The translations under genes and the position numbers were made by a program. A stretch of 41,116 bases of DNA from Microbacterium sp. (lineage in GTDB: Bacteria; Actinomycetota; Actinomycetes; Actinomycetales; Microbacteriaceae), in NCBI GenBank assembly GCA_029239635.1, contig JARBUN010000009.1:1-41116 (forward strand), read 5' to 3'. Below the pieces are notes generated by a model, which saw nothing but the letters and a program-made list of their open reading frames with translations, had not been told where the DNA came from and made no database searches. Below are positions 24,558 through 33,432 of this stretch, one piece after another (the stretch's first letter is position 1; the number at the start of each line of letters is the position of its first letter).

Positions 24558-25483
24558 GCCGCATCGCAGAGAGCCTGTTCTGGATCGGGCGGTACATCGA
24601 GCGCAGCGACGGCACGGCGCGCATCCTCGACGTGCACCTGCAGCTGCTCCTCGAAGACCCGTGGATCGACGAGGACACCGCGTGCCGTTCGCTGCTGAGC
24701 GTGATGGGCTCGGCCTGGCCCGAGAACGTCGACTCCGTTCGCCGCGACGACGTGCTGGCCCGCCTGGCGGTCGACCGCATGAACCCGTCGAGCATCGCGT
24801 ACTCGATCACGGCGGCGCGCGAGAACGCCCGCCGCGCGCGCGAGATCGTCTCGACCGAGCTGTGGGAGATCCTCAACACCACGAACTCGCGGATGCCACG
24901 GCGCCTGCAGACCGAGAAGGTGCACGAGTTCTTCCAGTGGGTGCGCGAGCGCGCCGCCCTGGCGATCGGCATCGTCGACTCGTCGACGAACCGCGACGAG
25001 GCCTGGCAGTTCTTCACCCTCGGGCGCAGCATCGAGCGCACCGACATGACCGCCCGACTTCTCGCGACGCGGTCGCTCACCGAGGTCTCCGGGCCCTCGT
25101 GGACGACCATCCTCCGCTCGTGCGGCGCGTACGAGGCCTACCTGCGGACGTATCGCGGGATGCCGAGCGCCCGCAACGCGGCCGAGTTCCTGCTGCTCGA
25201 CCGCTTGTTCCCGCGCTCGATCATCTACTCGATCCAGCGCGCCGAGGACTGCATGAGCGCGATCGACCCCCGCGCCGACCGCGTCGGCCACTCCAACACG
25301 GTGCTGCGCGCCCTCGGCCAGATCCGCAACGACCTCGAGTACCGGCCCGTGAGCGACGTGCTCACGGATCTCCCCGAGCACATGCAGCGCGTGCAGACGG
25401 TGACGCGCGAGGCGTCGGAGGCGATCCGCTCGCGCTTCTTCCCGACGCAGGCCGAGCCCAGCTGGATCGGGGAGATCTCATGA
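24551..25483 (+). CDS. Alpha-E domain protein
   Basis: 310 residues, the typical size of the all-helical alpha-E family (COG2307). The hallmark opening MLSRIAESLFWIGRYIERSDGTARILDVH is present, as are NPSSIAYSITAARENARRAREIVSTELWE and the second ER-x-D motif GRSIERTDMTARLL (about 167-180). It contains no recognised catalytic site. The family is nearly always encoded with circularly permuted ATP-grasp and transglutaminase-like genes, as here. It starts 7 bases inside the upstream gene. Its biochemical role is unresolved; a partner or acceptor-binding role for the ligase is inference. Confidence 0.92.
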   Translation: MLSRIAESLFWIGRYIERSDGTARILDVHLQLLLEDPWIDEDTACRSLLSVMGSAWPENVDSVRRDDVLARLAVDRMNPSSIAYSITAARENARRAREIVSTELWEILNTTNSRMPRRLQTEKVHEFFQWVRERAALAIGIVDSSTNRDEAWQFFTLGRSIERTDMTARLLATRSLTEVSGPSWTTILRSCGAYEAYLRTYRGMPSARNAAEFLLLDRLFPRSIIYSIQRAEDCMSAIDPRADRVGHSNTVLRALGQIRNDLEYRPVSDVLTDLPEHMQRVQTVTREASEAIRSRFFPTQAEPSWIGEIS

Positions 25484-25529
25484 TGGATGCCATGTCCGCG
25501 GCGTTCGCGGTCGTTCCGGGAGGCCGACG

Positions 25530-26375
25530 ATGAAGCGTCTGCGCATCGAGCACCAGACTGGCTTCGCCTACCCCGGCGACGTGTCGGCGTCGTACAACGA
25601 GGCGCGCATGCTGCCGCACTCGACCGACAGCCAGTTCGTGCTGAGCTCGTCGCTCGACATCGAGCCGTCGACCTCGGTCAACCAGTACGTCGACTACTTC
25701 GGCACGCGCGTGGCGGCCTTCGACGTCCTCTCCCCGCACGCCGCCCTCACGATCACGGCGCGCTCTCTCGTCGAGGTGCGACCGCGCCCGATCGAGCACG
25801 CCGACATCACGTGGGAGCAGCTCGCCGTCGAGGCCGCGGGATCGATCGCCACCGTCGAACAGCTGACGCAGACGCGTCGCACCACCCCGCACCCCGAGGT
25901 CGTCGAGCTGGCGCGCTCCATCGCGGCGCAACACGACCGCCCCGGCCCCGCCGCGCACGCCATCGCCGAGGCGATCGGCGACGCGATCGAGTACATGCAG
26001 GGCGTGACCGGCGTGCACTCGACCGCGGTCGACGCCTGGGAGGCGCGCAAGGGCGTCTGCCAGGACATCGCCCACATTGCGATCGGGGCGCTGCGCGAAG
26101 TCGGCATCCCGGCCCGCTACATCTCGGGGTACCTGCACCCGAAGCCGTCCGCCGAGGTCGGCGAGGCCGTGACGGGGGAGTCGCACGCGTGGGTCGAGTG
26201 GTTCGCCGGCGACTGGCAGGGCTTCGACCCGACGAACAACATCGAGATCGGCGACCGCCACGTGCTCGTCGGCCGGGGACGCGACTACAACGACGTGCCG
26301 CCGCTGCGCGGGGTCTACGCCGGTCCCGGGAAGAGTCAGCTCAAGGTGAAGGTCACGATCACGCGCGAGACGTGA
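25530..26375 (+). CDS. Transglutaminase-like cysteine protease family protein
   Basis: 281 residues, the COG1305 type with an N-terminal beta domain (MKRLRIEHQTGFAYPGDVSASYNEARMLP, family mark) and a C-terminal transglutaminase core. The catalytic triad is visible: C177 in KGVCQDIAH, H219 in ESHAWVEW, D233 in GFDPTNN. No signal peptide, so it should act in the cytoplasm as a peptidase, amidase or cross-linking enzyme. GGGAGGCCGACG precedes the ATG. It is 46 bases after the alpha-E gene and completes the operon. Its last 17 bases overlap the convergent TetR gene. Confidence 0.92.
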   Translation: MKRLRIEHQTGFAYPGDVSASYNEARMLPHSTDSQFVLSSSLDIEPSTSVNQYVDYFGTRVAAFDVLSPHAALTITARSLVEVRPRPIEHADITWEQLAVEAAGSIATVEQLTQTRRTTPHPEVVELARSIAAQHDRPGPAAHAIAEAIGDAIEYMQGVTGVHSTAVDAWEARKGVCQDIAHIAIGALREVGIPARYISGYLHPKPSAEVGEAVTGESHAWVEWFAGDWQGFDPTNNIEIGDRHVLVGRGRDYNDVPPLRGVYAGPGKSQLKVKVTITRET

Positions 26376-26982
26376 CGGCGCGGCTCAACCGCGCCTGCAC
26401 CTCGCGGTGGAGGTCTTCGAGGGTGCTCGTCTCGCCGACGTCGTAGCGGCGAGCCCACTCGTCGAGCGTGGTGCGCATCTCGAGGCCGGCGACGCCGAGG
26501 GCCGTGCGGACGTCGAGCTCGGCGAGGCCGATCCGTTGGGCGATCTCGGGCACGAAGCGATCGGCCGACGTGACCTCGCGACGGACGGCGGCGCCGAGCA
26601 GCGCGGGTTCGTGGGCGATGAGCCGGCGCACGCGGAGGAAGCGCTCGCGCGCCCGGACATCGGCATCCAGAAGCTCCAGCTCTCGGGCGAACACCTGACG
26701 GAGCGCGGTCAGGAGCGCGGCGACGTCGTCGCCGGCCTCGGCCACCCCGGACAGCGCATCGGCGAAGCGCCCGTCGTCGATGAAGACGGCGTCTTCCTTG
26801 GTGCCGGCGAGGCGGAAGAACGTGCGCGGGGAGACGCCGGCGCGTGCGGCGATCTCGTCGACGGTGGTGCCCGTGACGCCCTTCTGTTCGAACAGGTCGA
26901 GGGCCGCGGCGCAGATCTCCACCGCGGTCTCGCGGCGTCGACGCTCGCGCAGACCCTCGACGGGGGCGGCCGGGGTGCTCAT
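26359..26982 (-). CDS. TetR-family repressor
   Basis: 207 residues. The helix-turn-helix is at about 15-60: LRERRRRETAVEICAAALDLFEQKGVTGTTVDEIAARAGVSPRTFFRLAGTKEDAVF, with FFR in place of the more usual FYxHF. The rest is a variable helical ligand domain. ATG at 26980-26982 chosen because the conserved part begins there and a TACTGT -10 box sits 7 bases before it. It is divergent from an MFS exporter, with a perfect palindrome between them, so it most likely represses the exporter and itself and is released by a transported compound. Confidence 0.9.
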   Translation of the reverse strand: MSTPAAPVEGLRERRRRETAVEICAAALDLFEQKGVTGTTVDEIAARAGVSPRTFFRLAGTKEDAVFIDDGRFADALSGVAEAGDDVAALLTALRQVFARELELLDADVRARERFLRVRRLIAHEPALLGAAVRREVTSADRFVPEIAQRIGLAELDVRTALGVAGLEMRTTLDEWARRYDVGETSTLEDLHREVQARLSRAVTSRA

Positions 26983-26989
26983 ATCCGAT

Positions 26990-26995
26990 ACAGTA
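26990..26995 (-). promoter_or_regulatory. Candidate -10 box, leaderless TetR transcript
   Basis: On the minus strand TACTGT is followed by 7 bases and the TetR ATG. TTACTG 16 bases upstream could be the -35, and it lies within the palindromic operator. Confidence 0.45.
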
Positions 26996-27007
26996 GTCCA
27001 TGCCTTA

Positions 27008-27024
27008 TTGGCAGTAACTGCCAA
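27008..27024. promoter_or_regulatory. 17-bp perfect palindrome, likely TetR operator
   Basis: TTGGCAGTAACTGCCAA has 8-bp perfect arms around a central A. It lies between the TetR gene and the divergent MFS gene, covering the likely TetR -35 region and 30 bases before the MFS start. Size and symmetry are those of TetR operators. Confidence 0.8.
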
Positions 27025-27054
27025 CTTGCCCGTCTCTGCTCAGATTGGTCGACC

Positions 27055-28524
27055 ATGGTCTCCACCGGAACCGTTCCCGCCGCCGCCCCGCCCGGCAAGG
27101 CCGCCGCTCGCCCGGGCGCCGTCATCGCCCTGCTCGTCATCGCCGCCTTCGTCGTCATCCTCAACGAGACGATCATGGGTGTGGCGCTGCCCGAGCTGAT
27201 GCGCGAGCTCGACATCACCGCCGCCTCGGCGCAGTGGCTGACGACCGCGTTCCTGCTCACGATGGCGGTGGTCATCCCCACGACCGGCTTCCTCATCCAG
27301 CGCTTCCCGCTGCGGACGCTGTTCTTCACCGCGATGGGCCTCTTCACCCTCGGCACGGTGATCGCGGCGACCGCGCCCGGGTTCGGCGTGCTGCTGATCG
27401 GCCGCATCGTCCAGGCCTCGGGCACCGCGATCATGATTCCGCTGCTGTTCACCACGGTGCTGAACGTCGTCCCCGCCCACCGACGCGGGCGCATGATGGG
27501 GCTCATCTCGATCGTCATCTCGGTCGCCCCGGCCGTCGGTCCCACCGTGTCGGGCCTCATCCTGTCGGTGTTCCCCTGGCGCGCGATGTTCATCGTCATG
27601 ATCCCCATCGCGCTGATCGCGATCGCGCTCGGCGCCCGCTGGGTGCAGAACCTCACCGACACGCGACGCGTCACCCTCGACGTGCTCTCGGTGGTGCTCT
27701 CGGCGCTGGCCTTCGGCGGCCTCATCTTCGGCCTGTCGAGCATCGGCGAGGCGGCGAGCGGGCACGAGATCGTTCCGGTCTGGATGCCGCTGGCCCTCGG
27801 CGCGATCGCCCTGGCGGCGTTCGTCGTCCGTCAGGTGCGCCTCGGCTCGACCGATCGGGTGCTGCTCAACCTCGGGGTCTTCCGGCACTCGTCGTTCACC
27901 GTCGCGGTGATCCTCGTGGTGGTCGCCATGACGACGCTGTTCGGCGTTCTCATCCTGCTGCCGCTGTACCTGCAGAACGTCCTCGGACTCGGCACGCTCC
28001 CCACCGGGCTCATGCTGCTCCCCGGCGGACTGCTGATGGGGCTGATGGCGCCGCTCGTCGGTAACCTCTTCGACCGCTTCGGCGCCCGTCCGCTCGTGCT
28101 CCCGGGCGCTGTCGTGGCCGGCGTGGCGCTGTGGGGCTTCGCGACGCTCTCGGTCTCGACGCCGATCGGCTTCGTCATCGCCGTGCATTGCCTGCTGAGC
28201 CTGGGCCTGGCGTTCATGTTCACCCCGCTCATGACCTCGGCGCTCGGCTCGCTTCCGCGCGAGCTCTACCCGCACGGCTCCGCGATCGTCTCCACCGTCC
28301 AGCAGCTCGCGGGAGCCGCGGGCACGGCGGTGTTCGTGACGCTGATGACGGTGGGCGCCGCGTCGGCGGCGAGCGGGGGAGCGAGTGTCGTGGATGCCAC
28401 GGCCTCCGGCATCCACACCGCCTTCTTCGTTGCGGCGTGCCTGTCGATCGCGGTGATCGTGCTCGCGGCGTTCGTACGGACGCCGAAGCAGGTCGAGGGC
28501 GTGGAGGGGGTGCCGGCGCACTGA
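27055..28524 (+). CDS. MFS exporter, DHA2 (14-helix) type
   Basis: 489 residues with about 14 hydrophobic spans. Family marks: VVILNETIMGVALPELMRELDITAASAQWLTTAFLL (34-69, motif D1 type), the GRIVQASGTAIMIPLL loop, RRGRMMGL, and PAVGPTVSGLILSVFPWRAMF (motif C, antiporter). Such EmrB/LfrA-like proteins expel drugs or metabolites using the proton gradient. The ATG at 27055 has no strong ribosome site. Control by the divergent TetR protein is inferred from the shared operator. The ligand cannot be read from sequence. Confidence 0.92.
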   Translation: MVSTGTVPAAAPPGKAAARPGAVIALLVIAAFVVILNETIMGVALPELMRELDITAASAQWLTTAFLLTMAVVIPTTGFLIQRFPLRTLFFTAMGLFTLGTVIAATAPGFGVLLIGRIVQASGTAIMIPLLFTTVLNVVPAHRRGRMMGLISIVISVAPAVGPTVSGLILSVFPWRAMFIVMIPIALIAIALGARWVQNLTDTRRVTLDVLSVVLSALAFGGLIFGLSSIGEAASGHEIVPVWMPLALGAIALAAFVVRQVRLGSTDRVLLNLGVFRHSSFTVAVILVVVAMTTLFGVLILLPLYLQNVLGLGTLPTGLMLLPGGLLMGLMAPLVGNLFDRFGARPLVLPGAVVAGVALWGFATLSVSTPIGFVIAVHCLLSLGLAFMFTPLMTSALGSLPRELYPHGSAIVSTVQQLAGAAGTAVFVTLMTVGAASAASGGASVVDATASGIHTAFFVAACLSIAVIVLAAFVRTPKQVEGVEGVPAH

Positions 28525-28533
28525 CGCGCGGTG

Positions 28534-28560
28534 CGGGGGTGTCGGGCTACGGCACCCCCG
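28534..28560. terminator. Bidirectional hairpin between MFS gene and LacI gene
   Basis: CGGGGGTG (28534-28541) pairs perfectly with CACCCCCG (28553-28560), loop 11 bases. It lies 9 bases after the MFS stop and overlaps the stop codon of the convergent LacI gene. No T-run; assignment rests on position and stem. Confidence 0.5.
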
Positions 28561-29557
28561 TCGATGCCCGGGCCACCAGCTCCGGCGCGAAGACCGTCTG
28601 CCGCGTCGGTCGCTCGGGGTCGTCGGCCTCGTCGAGCAGGATGCGCATCGCCGTCCCCCCGATCAGCGCGCTCGGCTGGCGGACGGAGGTCAACGGCACC
28701 GCCGCGGCCGCGGCGAAAGGGATGTCGTCGAAGCCGACCACGGCGATCTCGTGGGGGACGAGCATGCGCCCGTCGACGACGAGACCCTGCAGCAGTCCGA
28801 GCGCGACGAGGTCGTTGCCGGCGAACACGGCGTCGGGGCGGTCGGAACGGTCGCGTGCGAGCAGGCGCCGCGCGGCGGCCACCCCCTCGTCGACGGTCAA
28901 GGCGTGCGTGGGGACGACCTCGAGCGTGGCTCGATGGGTGCTGTTCTCGACGGCGCTGCGCGCCCCGGCGAGGCGGTCGGTGACCTGACGGATGTCGAAA
29001 CCGCCGCCCACGAACGCGAGGCGACGGCGACCCCGTTCCAGCAGGTGTTCCGCCGCGAGTCGCCCGCCTGCCACGCTGTCGACCGAGACCGAGGAGAACT
29101 GCGCGTCGCCGGAGAAGCGGTCGATGAGAACGGACGGGATGCCGCGGGCCCGAAGTCGCTTGAGGCGTGCCGTCACGTCGCCGAAGGGGGCGATGAGCAG
29201 GCCGCGCACCATCTGCTGCTCGAAGAGATCGATGTACAGCGTCTCGCGGGCGGCATCCTCGTCGCTGTTCCCGTGCAGGACGGCGAGACCGCGGGCCGTG
29301 GCCTCGTGTTCGGCGCCGCCCACGACGTCGGCGAAGAAGGGGTTACGGCCGTCGAGGGCGACGAAGCCCACGGTCGTGCTCACCCCCGCGCGCAGCTGAC
29401 GGGCCGCGTCGTTGCGGACGTAGCCCAGCTCCTCGATGGCGTTGTTGACGCGTTCGATCGACGAGGCGGAGACGGTGTCGGGGCGGTTGAGGACGTTGGA
29501 GACGGTCCCGACCGAGACGCCCGCGAGGGTCGCGACATCGCGGATGCTGATCGACAC
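28547..29557 (-). CDS. LacI-family repressor of the rhamnose importer operon (predicted)
   Basis: 336 residues. The helix-turn-helix and hinge are ISIRDVATLAGVSVGTVSNVLNRPDTVSASSIERV up to about residue 38 and LGYVRNDAARQLRAG (44-58); the periplasmic-binding-protein-like effector domain follows (TVGFVALDGRNPFFADV onward). AGGAGG lies 4 bases before the GTG start at 29555-29557. It is divergent from the rhamnose ABC operon, whose promoter is followed by a LacI-type palindrome (29643-29660), so it probably represses that operon until a rhamnose-derived inducer binds. The effector is inferred from gene neighbourhood. Confidence 0.9.
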   Translation of the reverse strand: MSISIRDVATLAGVSVGTVSNVLNRPDTVSASSIERVNNAIEELGYVRNDAARQLRAGVSTTVGFVALDGRNPFFADVVGGAEHEATARGLAVLHGNSDEDAARETLYIDLFEQQMVRGLLIAPFGDVTARLKRLRARGIPSVLIDRFSGDAQFSSVSVDSVAGGRLAAEHLLERGRRRLAFVGGGFDIRQVTDRLAGARSAVENSTHRATLEVVPTHALTVDEGVAAARRLLARDRSDRPDAVFAGNDLVALGLLQGLVVDGRMLVPHEIAVVGFDDIPFAAAAAVPLTSVRQPSALIGGTAMRILLDEADDPERPTRQTVFAPELVARASTGVP

Positions 29558-29600
29558 GGCGCCTCCTCACGTCACGATCCGGTCTCGACGCGATCCCGAC

Positions 29601-29630
29601 TTGACCACGTCGTCGGGCTCACCCTACAGT
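29601..29630 (+). promoter_or_regulatory. Promoter of the rhamnose importer operon
   Basis: TTGACC (29601-29606) and TACAGT (29625-29630) are separated by 18 bases, a good vegetative sigma promoter. Transcription would begin near 29637, just before the operator. Confidence 0.7.
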
Positions 29631-29642
29631 GACTGGCATCAG

Positions 29643-29660
29643 ATCTGAAACGTTTCAGAT
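29643..29660. promoter_or_regulatory. 18-bp perfect palindrome, LacI-type operator
   Basis: ATCTGAAACGTTTCAGAT is perfectly symmetric about a central CG, the hallmark of LacI-family operators. It covers roughly +6 to +24 of the predicted transcript, where a bound repressor would block initiation or early elongation. Confidence 0.85.
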
Positions 29661-29700
29661 TTGACCGGGAAACCGGATCGACCCTCAATGAGGAGGCCGC

Positions 29701-31233
29701 ATGGCTGACGCGACGGACGCGACACCCGCCCCGCCCGATCACGCGCTCGAGCTGCGACGCGTGATGAAGTCGTTCGGCCCCGTGGTGGCCCTGCGGTCGG
29801 GGAGCCTCGTGCTCGACCGCGGTTCGATCCACGCCCTGATCGGGGAGAACGGCGCGGGGAAGTCCACGCTCGTGAAGATCATCGCGGGGCTGTACCGCCG
29901 CGACGACGGGGACTTCCTGCTCGACGGCGCGAGCGTCGACTTCGCCAGCACGGCGCAGTCGAAGGCCGCCGGCATCGCGGTGATCTACCAGGAGCCGACG
30001 CTCTTCCCCGACCTCTCGGTCACCGAGAACATCTTCATGGGCCGCCAGCCCACCGGGCGTCTCGGCCGCATCGATCGCGCCGCGATGCGCGAGGAGGCGA
30101 CGCGCATCTTCCAGCGTCTCGGCGTCGCCCTCGACCCCGACCGGGTGACCGAGGGTCTCTCGATCGCCGACCAGCAGATCATCGAGATCGCCAAGGCCAT
30201 CTCGCTCGATGCTCGCGTGCTCATCATGGACGAGCCGACCGCCGCCCTCAGCGGCGTCGAGGTCGAGCGTCTGTTCGCGGTCGCGCGGAGCCTGCGCGAC
30301 GAGGGCCGCGCCCTCCTGTTCATCTCGCACCGTTTCGACGAGGTGTTCGCCCTCTGCGACACCGTCACCGTGATGCGCGACGGCGCGTACGTGCACACCA
30401 CCCCCCTGGCCGACACCACGGTCGACGACCTGGTCCGCCAGATGGTGGGACGCGACGTGACCGAGCTCTTCCCCAAGCTCCCGTCCGCACCCGGCGATGT
30501 CGTGCTCGAGGTCGAGGGGCTCACGCGACCCGGAGTATTCCGCGACGTGTCGTTCTCGCTGCGTGCCGGTGAGATCGTCGGGCTCGCGGGGCTCGTCGGC
30601 GCCGGACGCAGCGAGGTCGCCCGCGCGATCTTCGGCGTCGACGCGTACGAGTCGGGGACGGTTCGGCTGGGTGGCACCGTGCTCCCCAAGAGCAGCGTCC
30701 GTCAGGCGACCGCGCGCGGTCTGGCCCTCGTGCCCGAGGACCGCCGCAAGCAGGGCCTCGTGCTCGACGAGGGCGTCTCCCGCAACATCACCCTGGCGAT
30801 CCGCTCGAAACTCTCCCGCTGGGGGCTGTTGCGCACGACCGACGAGAACCGCGCCGCCCGCGAGTGGGCGAGCCGCCTCGAGGTCAAGACGGCGGCTCTG
30901 GATGCCACGACGGGAACGCTCAGCGGCGGCAACCAGCAGAAGGTCGTCATCGGGAAGTGGCTCGCCACTCAACCCCGCGTCCTCATCGTCGACGAACCCA
31001 CCCGCGGCATCGACGTGGGCACGAAGTCCGAGGTGCACCGCCTGCTCTCCGAGCTCGCCCAGCAGGGGTTGGCGATCCTCATGATCTCGAGCGAGCTGCC
31101 CGAGGTGCTCGGCATGGCCGACCGCGTCCTCGTCATGCGCGAAGGGCGACTGACGGGGGAGTTCGCCCGAGCGGATGCCACCCCCGAGGCCGTCATGTTC
31201 GCGGCGACCGCCGAGGCGGGGGCATCGCTGTGA
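29701..31233 (+). CDS. rhaT: Rhamnose ABC importer ATP-binding protein
   Basis: 510 residues, two fused ATPase domains. Domain 1: Walker [10 protein letters not shown] (48-56), [18 protein letters not shown], signature [26 protein letters not shown]. Domain 2: [29 protein letters not shown], signature [46 protein letters not shown] before the ATG supplies a strong ribosome site. First gene of the importer operon with two permeases and a binding protein. Named for the rhizobial RhaTPQS system (not the E. coli symporter of the same symbol); assignment to rhamnose comes from the linked catabolic genes. Confidence 0.9.
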   Translation: MADATDATPAPPDHALELRRVMKSFGPVVALRSGSLVLDRGSIHALIGENGAGKSTLVKIIAGLYRRDDGDFLLDGASVDFASTAQSKAAGIAVIYQEPTLFPDLSVTENIFMGRQPTGRLGRIDRAAMREEATRIFQRLGVALDPDRVTEGLSIADQQIIEIAKAISLDARVLIMDEPTAALSGVEVERLFAVARSLRDEGRALLFISHRFDEVFALCDTVTVMRDGAYVHTTPLADTTVDDLVRQMVGRDVTELFPKLPSAPGDVVLEVEGLTRPGVFRDVSFSLRAGEIVGLAGLVGAGRSEVARAIFGVDAYESGTVRLGGTVLPKSSVRQATARGLALVPEDRRKQGLVLDEGVSRNITLAIRSKLSRWGLLRTTDENRAAREWASRLEVKTAALDATTGTLSGGNQQKVVIGKWLATQPRVLIVDEPTRGIDVGTKSEVHRLLSELAQQGLAILMISSELPEVLGMADRVLVMREGRLTGEFARADATPEAVMFAATAEAGASL

Positions 31234-31285
31234 GCGCGGCCTTCTTCCTCGTCCTCCCGACCACCCCTGAAGCGGAGAGCCTCCG

Positions 31286-32320
31286 ATGAGCACCGCCACC
31301 CCCGTCCGTCCGGGCACGAGCCCCGCGGCGAAGCTGGTCTCCCACGTCGCCACGGCGCGTGAGAGCGGCATCGTCCTCGCTCTCGTGCTGATCGTCGTCG
31401 TCGCGACGCTGAACAACCCGACGTTCCTCTTCTCTCCCGACGGCTTCCGCGACCTTCTGCTGACCCCGTCGCTGCTCCTGCTCGTGGCCGTCGGCCAAGC
31501 GATCGTCATCATCACGCGCAACGTCGATCTCTCGGTCGGTTCCGTGGTGGGCATCACCGCCTACCTGACCGGGCGGCTGTTCATCGACGTCCCCGGTCTG
31601 CCCCTCGGGGTCGTCTTCCTCGCCGGCATCGTCGTCGGTGGCATCCTGGGTCTCGTCAACGGCGCGCTGGTGGCGTACGCGAAGGTGCCCGCGCTGGTCA
31701 TCACGCTCGGCACGATGTACATCTACCGCGGCATCAACGTGGCGTGGGCGGGCAGCAACCGGGTCAACGCGTCCGACCTACCCGCGGACTTCCGCGGGCT
31801 CGGCACGGGCCAGGTGCTCGGCATCCCGATCCTGACGATCCTCGCGGTCGTGGTCCTCATCGGCGCCGCCTGGTATCTGCGCAACCTCCGCAGCGGGCGC
31901 GAGCTGTACGCGATCGGGTCCGACCCGGCCGCCGCGCACCTTTACGGCCTCAAGGTGAACCGCCGCATCATCGGCGCGTTCGTCACCAGCGGCGCCCTCG
32001 CGGGACTCGCCGGCGTGCTCTACGCGGCGCGCTACGGCACCGTCGCCTCCAACGCCGGGTTCGGCTGGGAACTGCAGGCCATCGGTGCGGCCGTGATCGG
32101 CGGTGTCGCCATCTCCGGCGGCGTCGGAACCGTGTGGGGCGCAGCGATCGGCGCCTACCTGCTGCTCACGATCAACCGCGCCCTGCCGATCCTCGGCATC
32201 GACGACTTCTGGCAGCGGGCCGTGGTCGGTGCGCTCATCCTCGGCGCCATCGTGCTCGACCGCGTGCTCGCCGTCCGACAGTCCCGCAAGCTCACCGCAG
32301 AGAGGGAGACGGGCCGATGA
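31286..32320 (+). CDS. rhaP: Rhamnose ABC importer permease 1
   Basis: 344 residues, BPD_transp_2 family, with a complete N-terminal helix ([21 protein letters not shown]), then [45 protein letters not shown] and the ATPase-contact loop [18 protein letters not shown]. Contrast with the permease at 4256, which lacks the first helix. It lies 52 bases after rhaT, with GGAGAG before the ATG, and overlaps the second permease gene by ATGA. Two different permeases imply a heterodimeric channel. Confidence 0.9.
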   Translation: MSTATPVRPGTSPAAKLVSHVATARESGIVLALVLIVVVATLNNPTFLFSPDGFRDLLLTPSLLLLVAVGQAIVIITRNVDLSVGSVVGITAYLTGRLFIDVPGLPLGVVFLAGIVVGGILGLVNGALVAYAKVPALVITLGTMYIYRGINVAWAGSNRVNASDLPADFRGLGTGQVLGIPILTILAVVVLIGAAWYLRNLRSGRELYAIGSDPAAAHLYGLKVNRRIIGAFVTSGALAGLAGVLYAARYGTVASNAGFGWELQAIGAAVIGGVAISGGVGTVWGAAIGAYLLLTINRALPILGIDDFWQRAVVGALILGAIVLDRVLAVRQSRKLTAERETGR

Positions 32321-33381
32321 CCTCCACCGCCGTCGACGACCGCGCCCGCACCTACCGCGCGCACGCCCGCCCGTTCTGGCGCCGCGCCGTGCTCACGCGC
32401 GAGGCCGCGATCATCGGCATCCTGTTGCTGGTCATCGTCGTGTCGCTCGCGACCGTGCGCAACTTCGACAGCCCGCTCACGGTCACGTACCTGCTGCGGG
32501 ACATCGCACCGATCCTCCTGATCGCGCTGCCGATGACGCTCATCATCATCACCGAGGAGATCGACCTCTCGGTCGCCAGCATCGTGGGGCTGTCGAGCGT
32601 CACGGTGGGCGTGCTCACGCAGTCCGGCTGGCCCTTCGAGCTGGCCGCGCTCGCGGCGATCGTCGTCGGCCTCGTCGCCGGGGCGATCAACGGCTTCCTC
32701 GTCACGGTCGTGGGGCTGCCCTCGCTCGCCGTCACGATCGGAACGCTCGCGCTCTTCCGTGGCATCGCCGTGGGCCTACTCGGCACCGAGGCGGTCACGG
32801 AGTTCCCCGAGACGTGGACCGACGTGGCGAAGGCGAACATCCCCGGTACCCCGCTGCCGCTGATCATGATCCCCTTCGTCGTGCTCGCGATCGTGTTCGC
32901 CGTGCTCCTGCACCTCACCGCCTTCGGTCGCTCGCTGTACGCCATCGGCCTGAACAAGGAGGCGGCGCAGTTCTCCGGGATCGACGTCGCCCGCACCAAG
33001 TTCGTGCTGTTCGTCATGAGCGGCACCGTCTCGGGCTTCGCCGGGGTGTACTTCACGCTGCTGTACAGCAACGCACGCGGCGAGAACGCCATGGGAATGG
33101 AACTGCAGGTCATCGCGGCGGTGCTGCTCGGCGGGGTGTCGATCTTCGGCGGCCGCGGCGCCCTCCACGGCGTCATCGCCGGCGTGCTGCTCATCGGCAC
33201 GCTCGGCAGCGCCCTGCGTCTCGCCGGAGTCACGAGCGACATCATCAACGTCATCACCGGGCTGCTCCTCGTGCTCTCGGTCGTGTCCGCCAGCCTCCTC
33301 GCCTGGCTGCAGGCCCGCCGCGTCACCGCGCTCGGCAAGAGGAAGAACGCGCGGTCGGCCGCTCCGGCGCCGACCGTCTGA
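32317..33381 (+). CDS. rhaQ: Rhamnose ABC importer permease 2
   Basis: 354 residues, same family as its neighbour but diverged: first helix AAIIGILLLVIVVSLATVRNF, then ALPMTLIIITEEIDLSVASIVGLSS with E-E-I-D-L-S in place of the common G-G-I-D-L-S, as seen in rhamnose permeases, and AIGLNKEAAQFSGIDVARTK. The ATG overlaps the upstream stop (ATGA). Ends with a basic cytoplasmic tail. P and Q designations follow gene order and could be exchanged. Confidence 0.9.
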   Translation: MTSTAVDDRARTYRAHARPFWRRAVLTREAAIIGILLLVIVVSLATVRNFDSPLTVTYLLRDIAPILLIALPMTLIIITEEIDLSVASIVGLSSVTVGVLTQSGWPFELAALAAIVVGLVAGAINGFLVTVVGLPSLAVTIGTLALFRGIAVGLLGTEAVTEFPETWTDVAKANIPGTPLPLIMIPFVVLAIVFAVLLHLTAFGRSLYAIGLNKEAAQFSGIDVARTKFVLFVMSGTVSGFAGVYFTLLYSNARGENAMGMELQVIAAVLLGGVSIFGGRGALHGVIAGVLLIGTLGSALRLAGVTSDIINVITGLLLVLSVVSASLLAWLQARRVTALGKRKNARSAAPAPTV

Positions 33382-33432
33382 CCCCGTCCACCACCCGCAC
33401 CACCACCACTTGCATCACGGAAGGAAACAACG

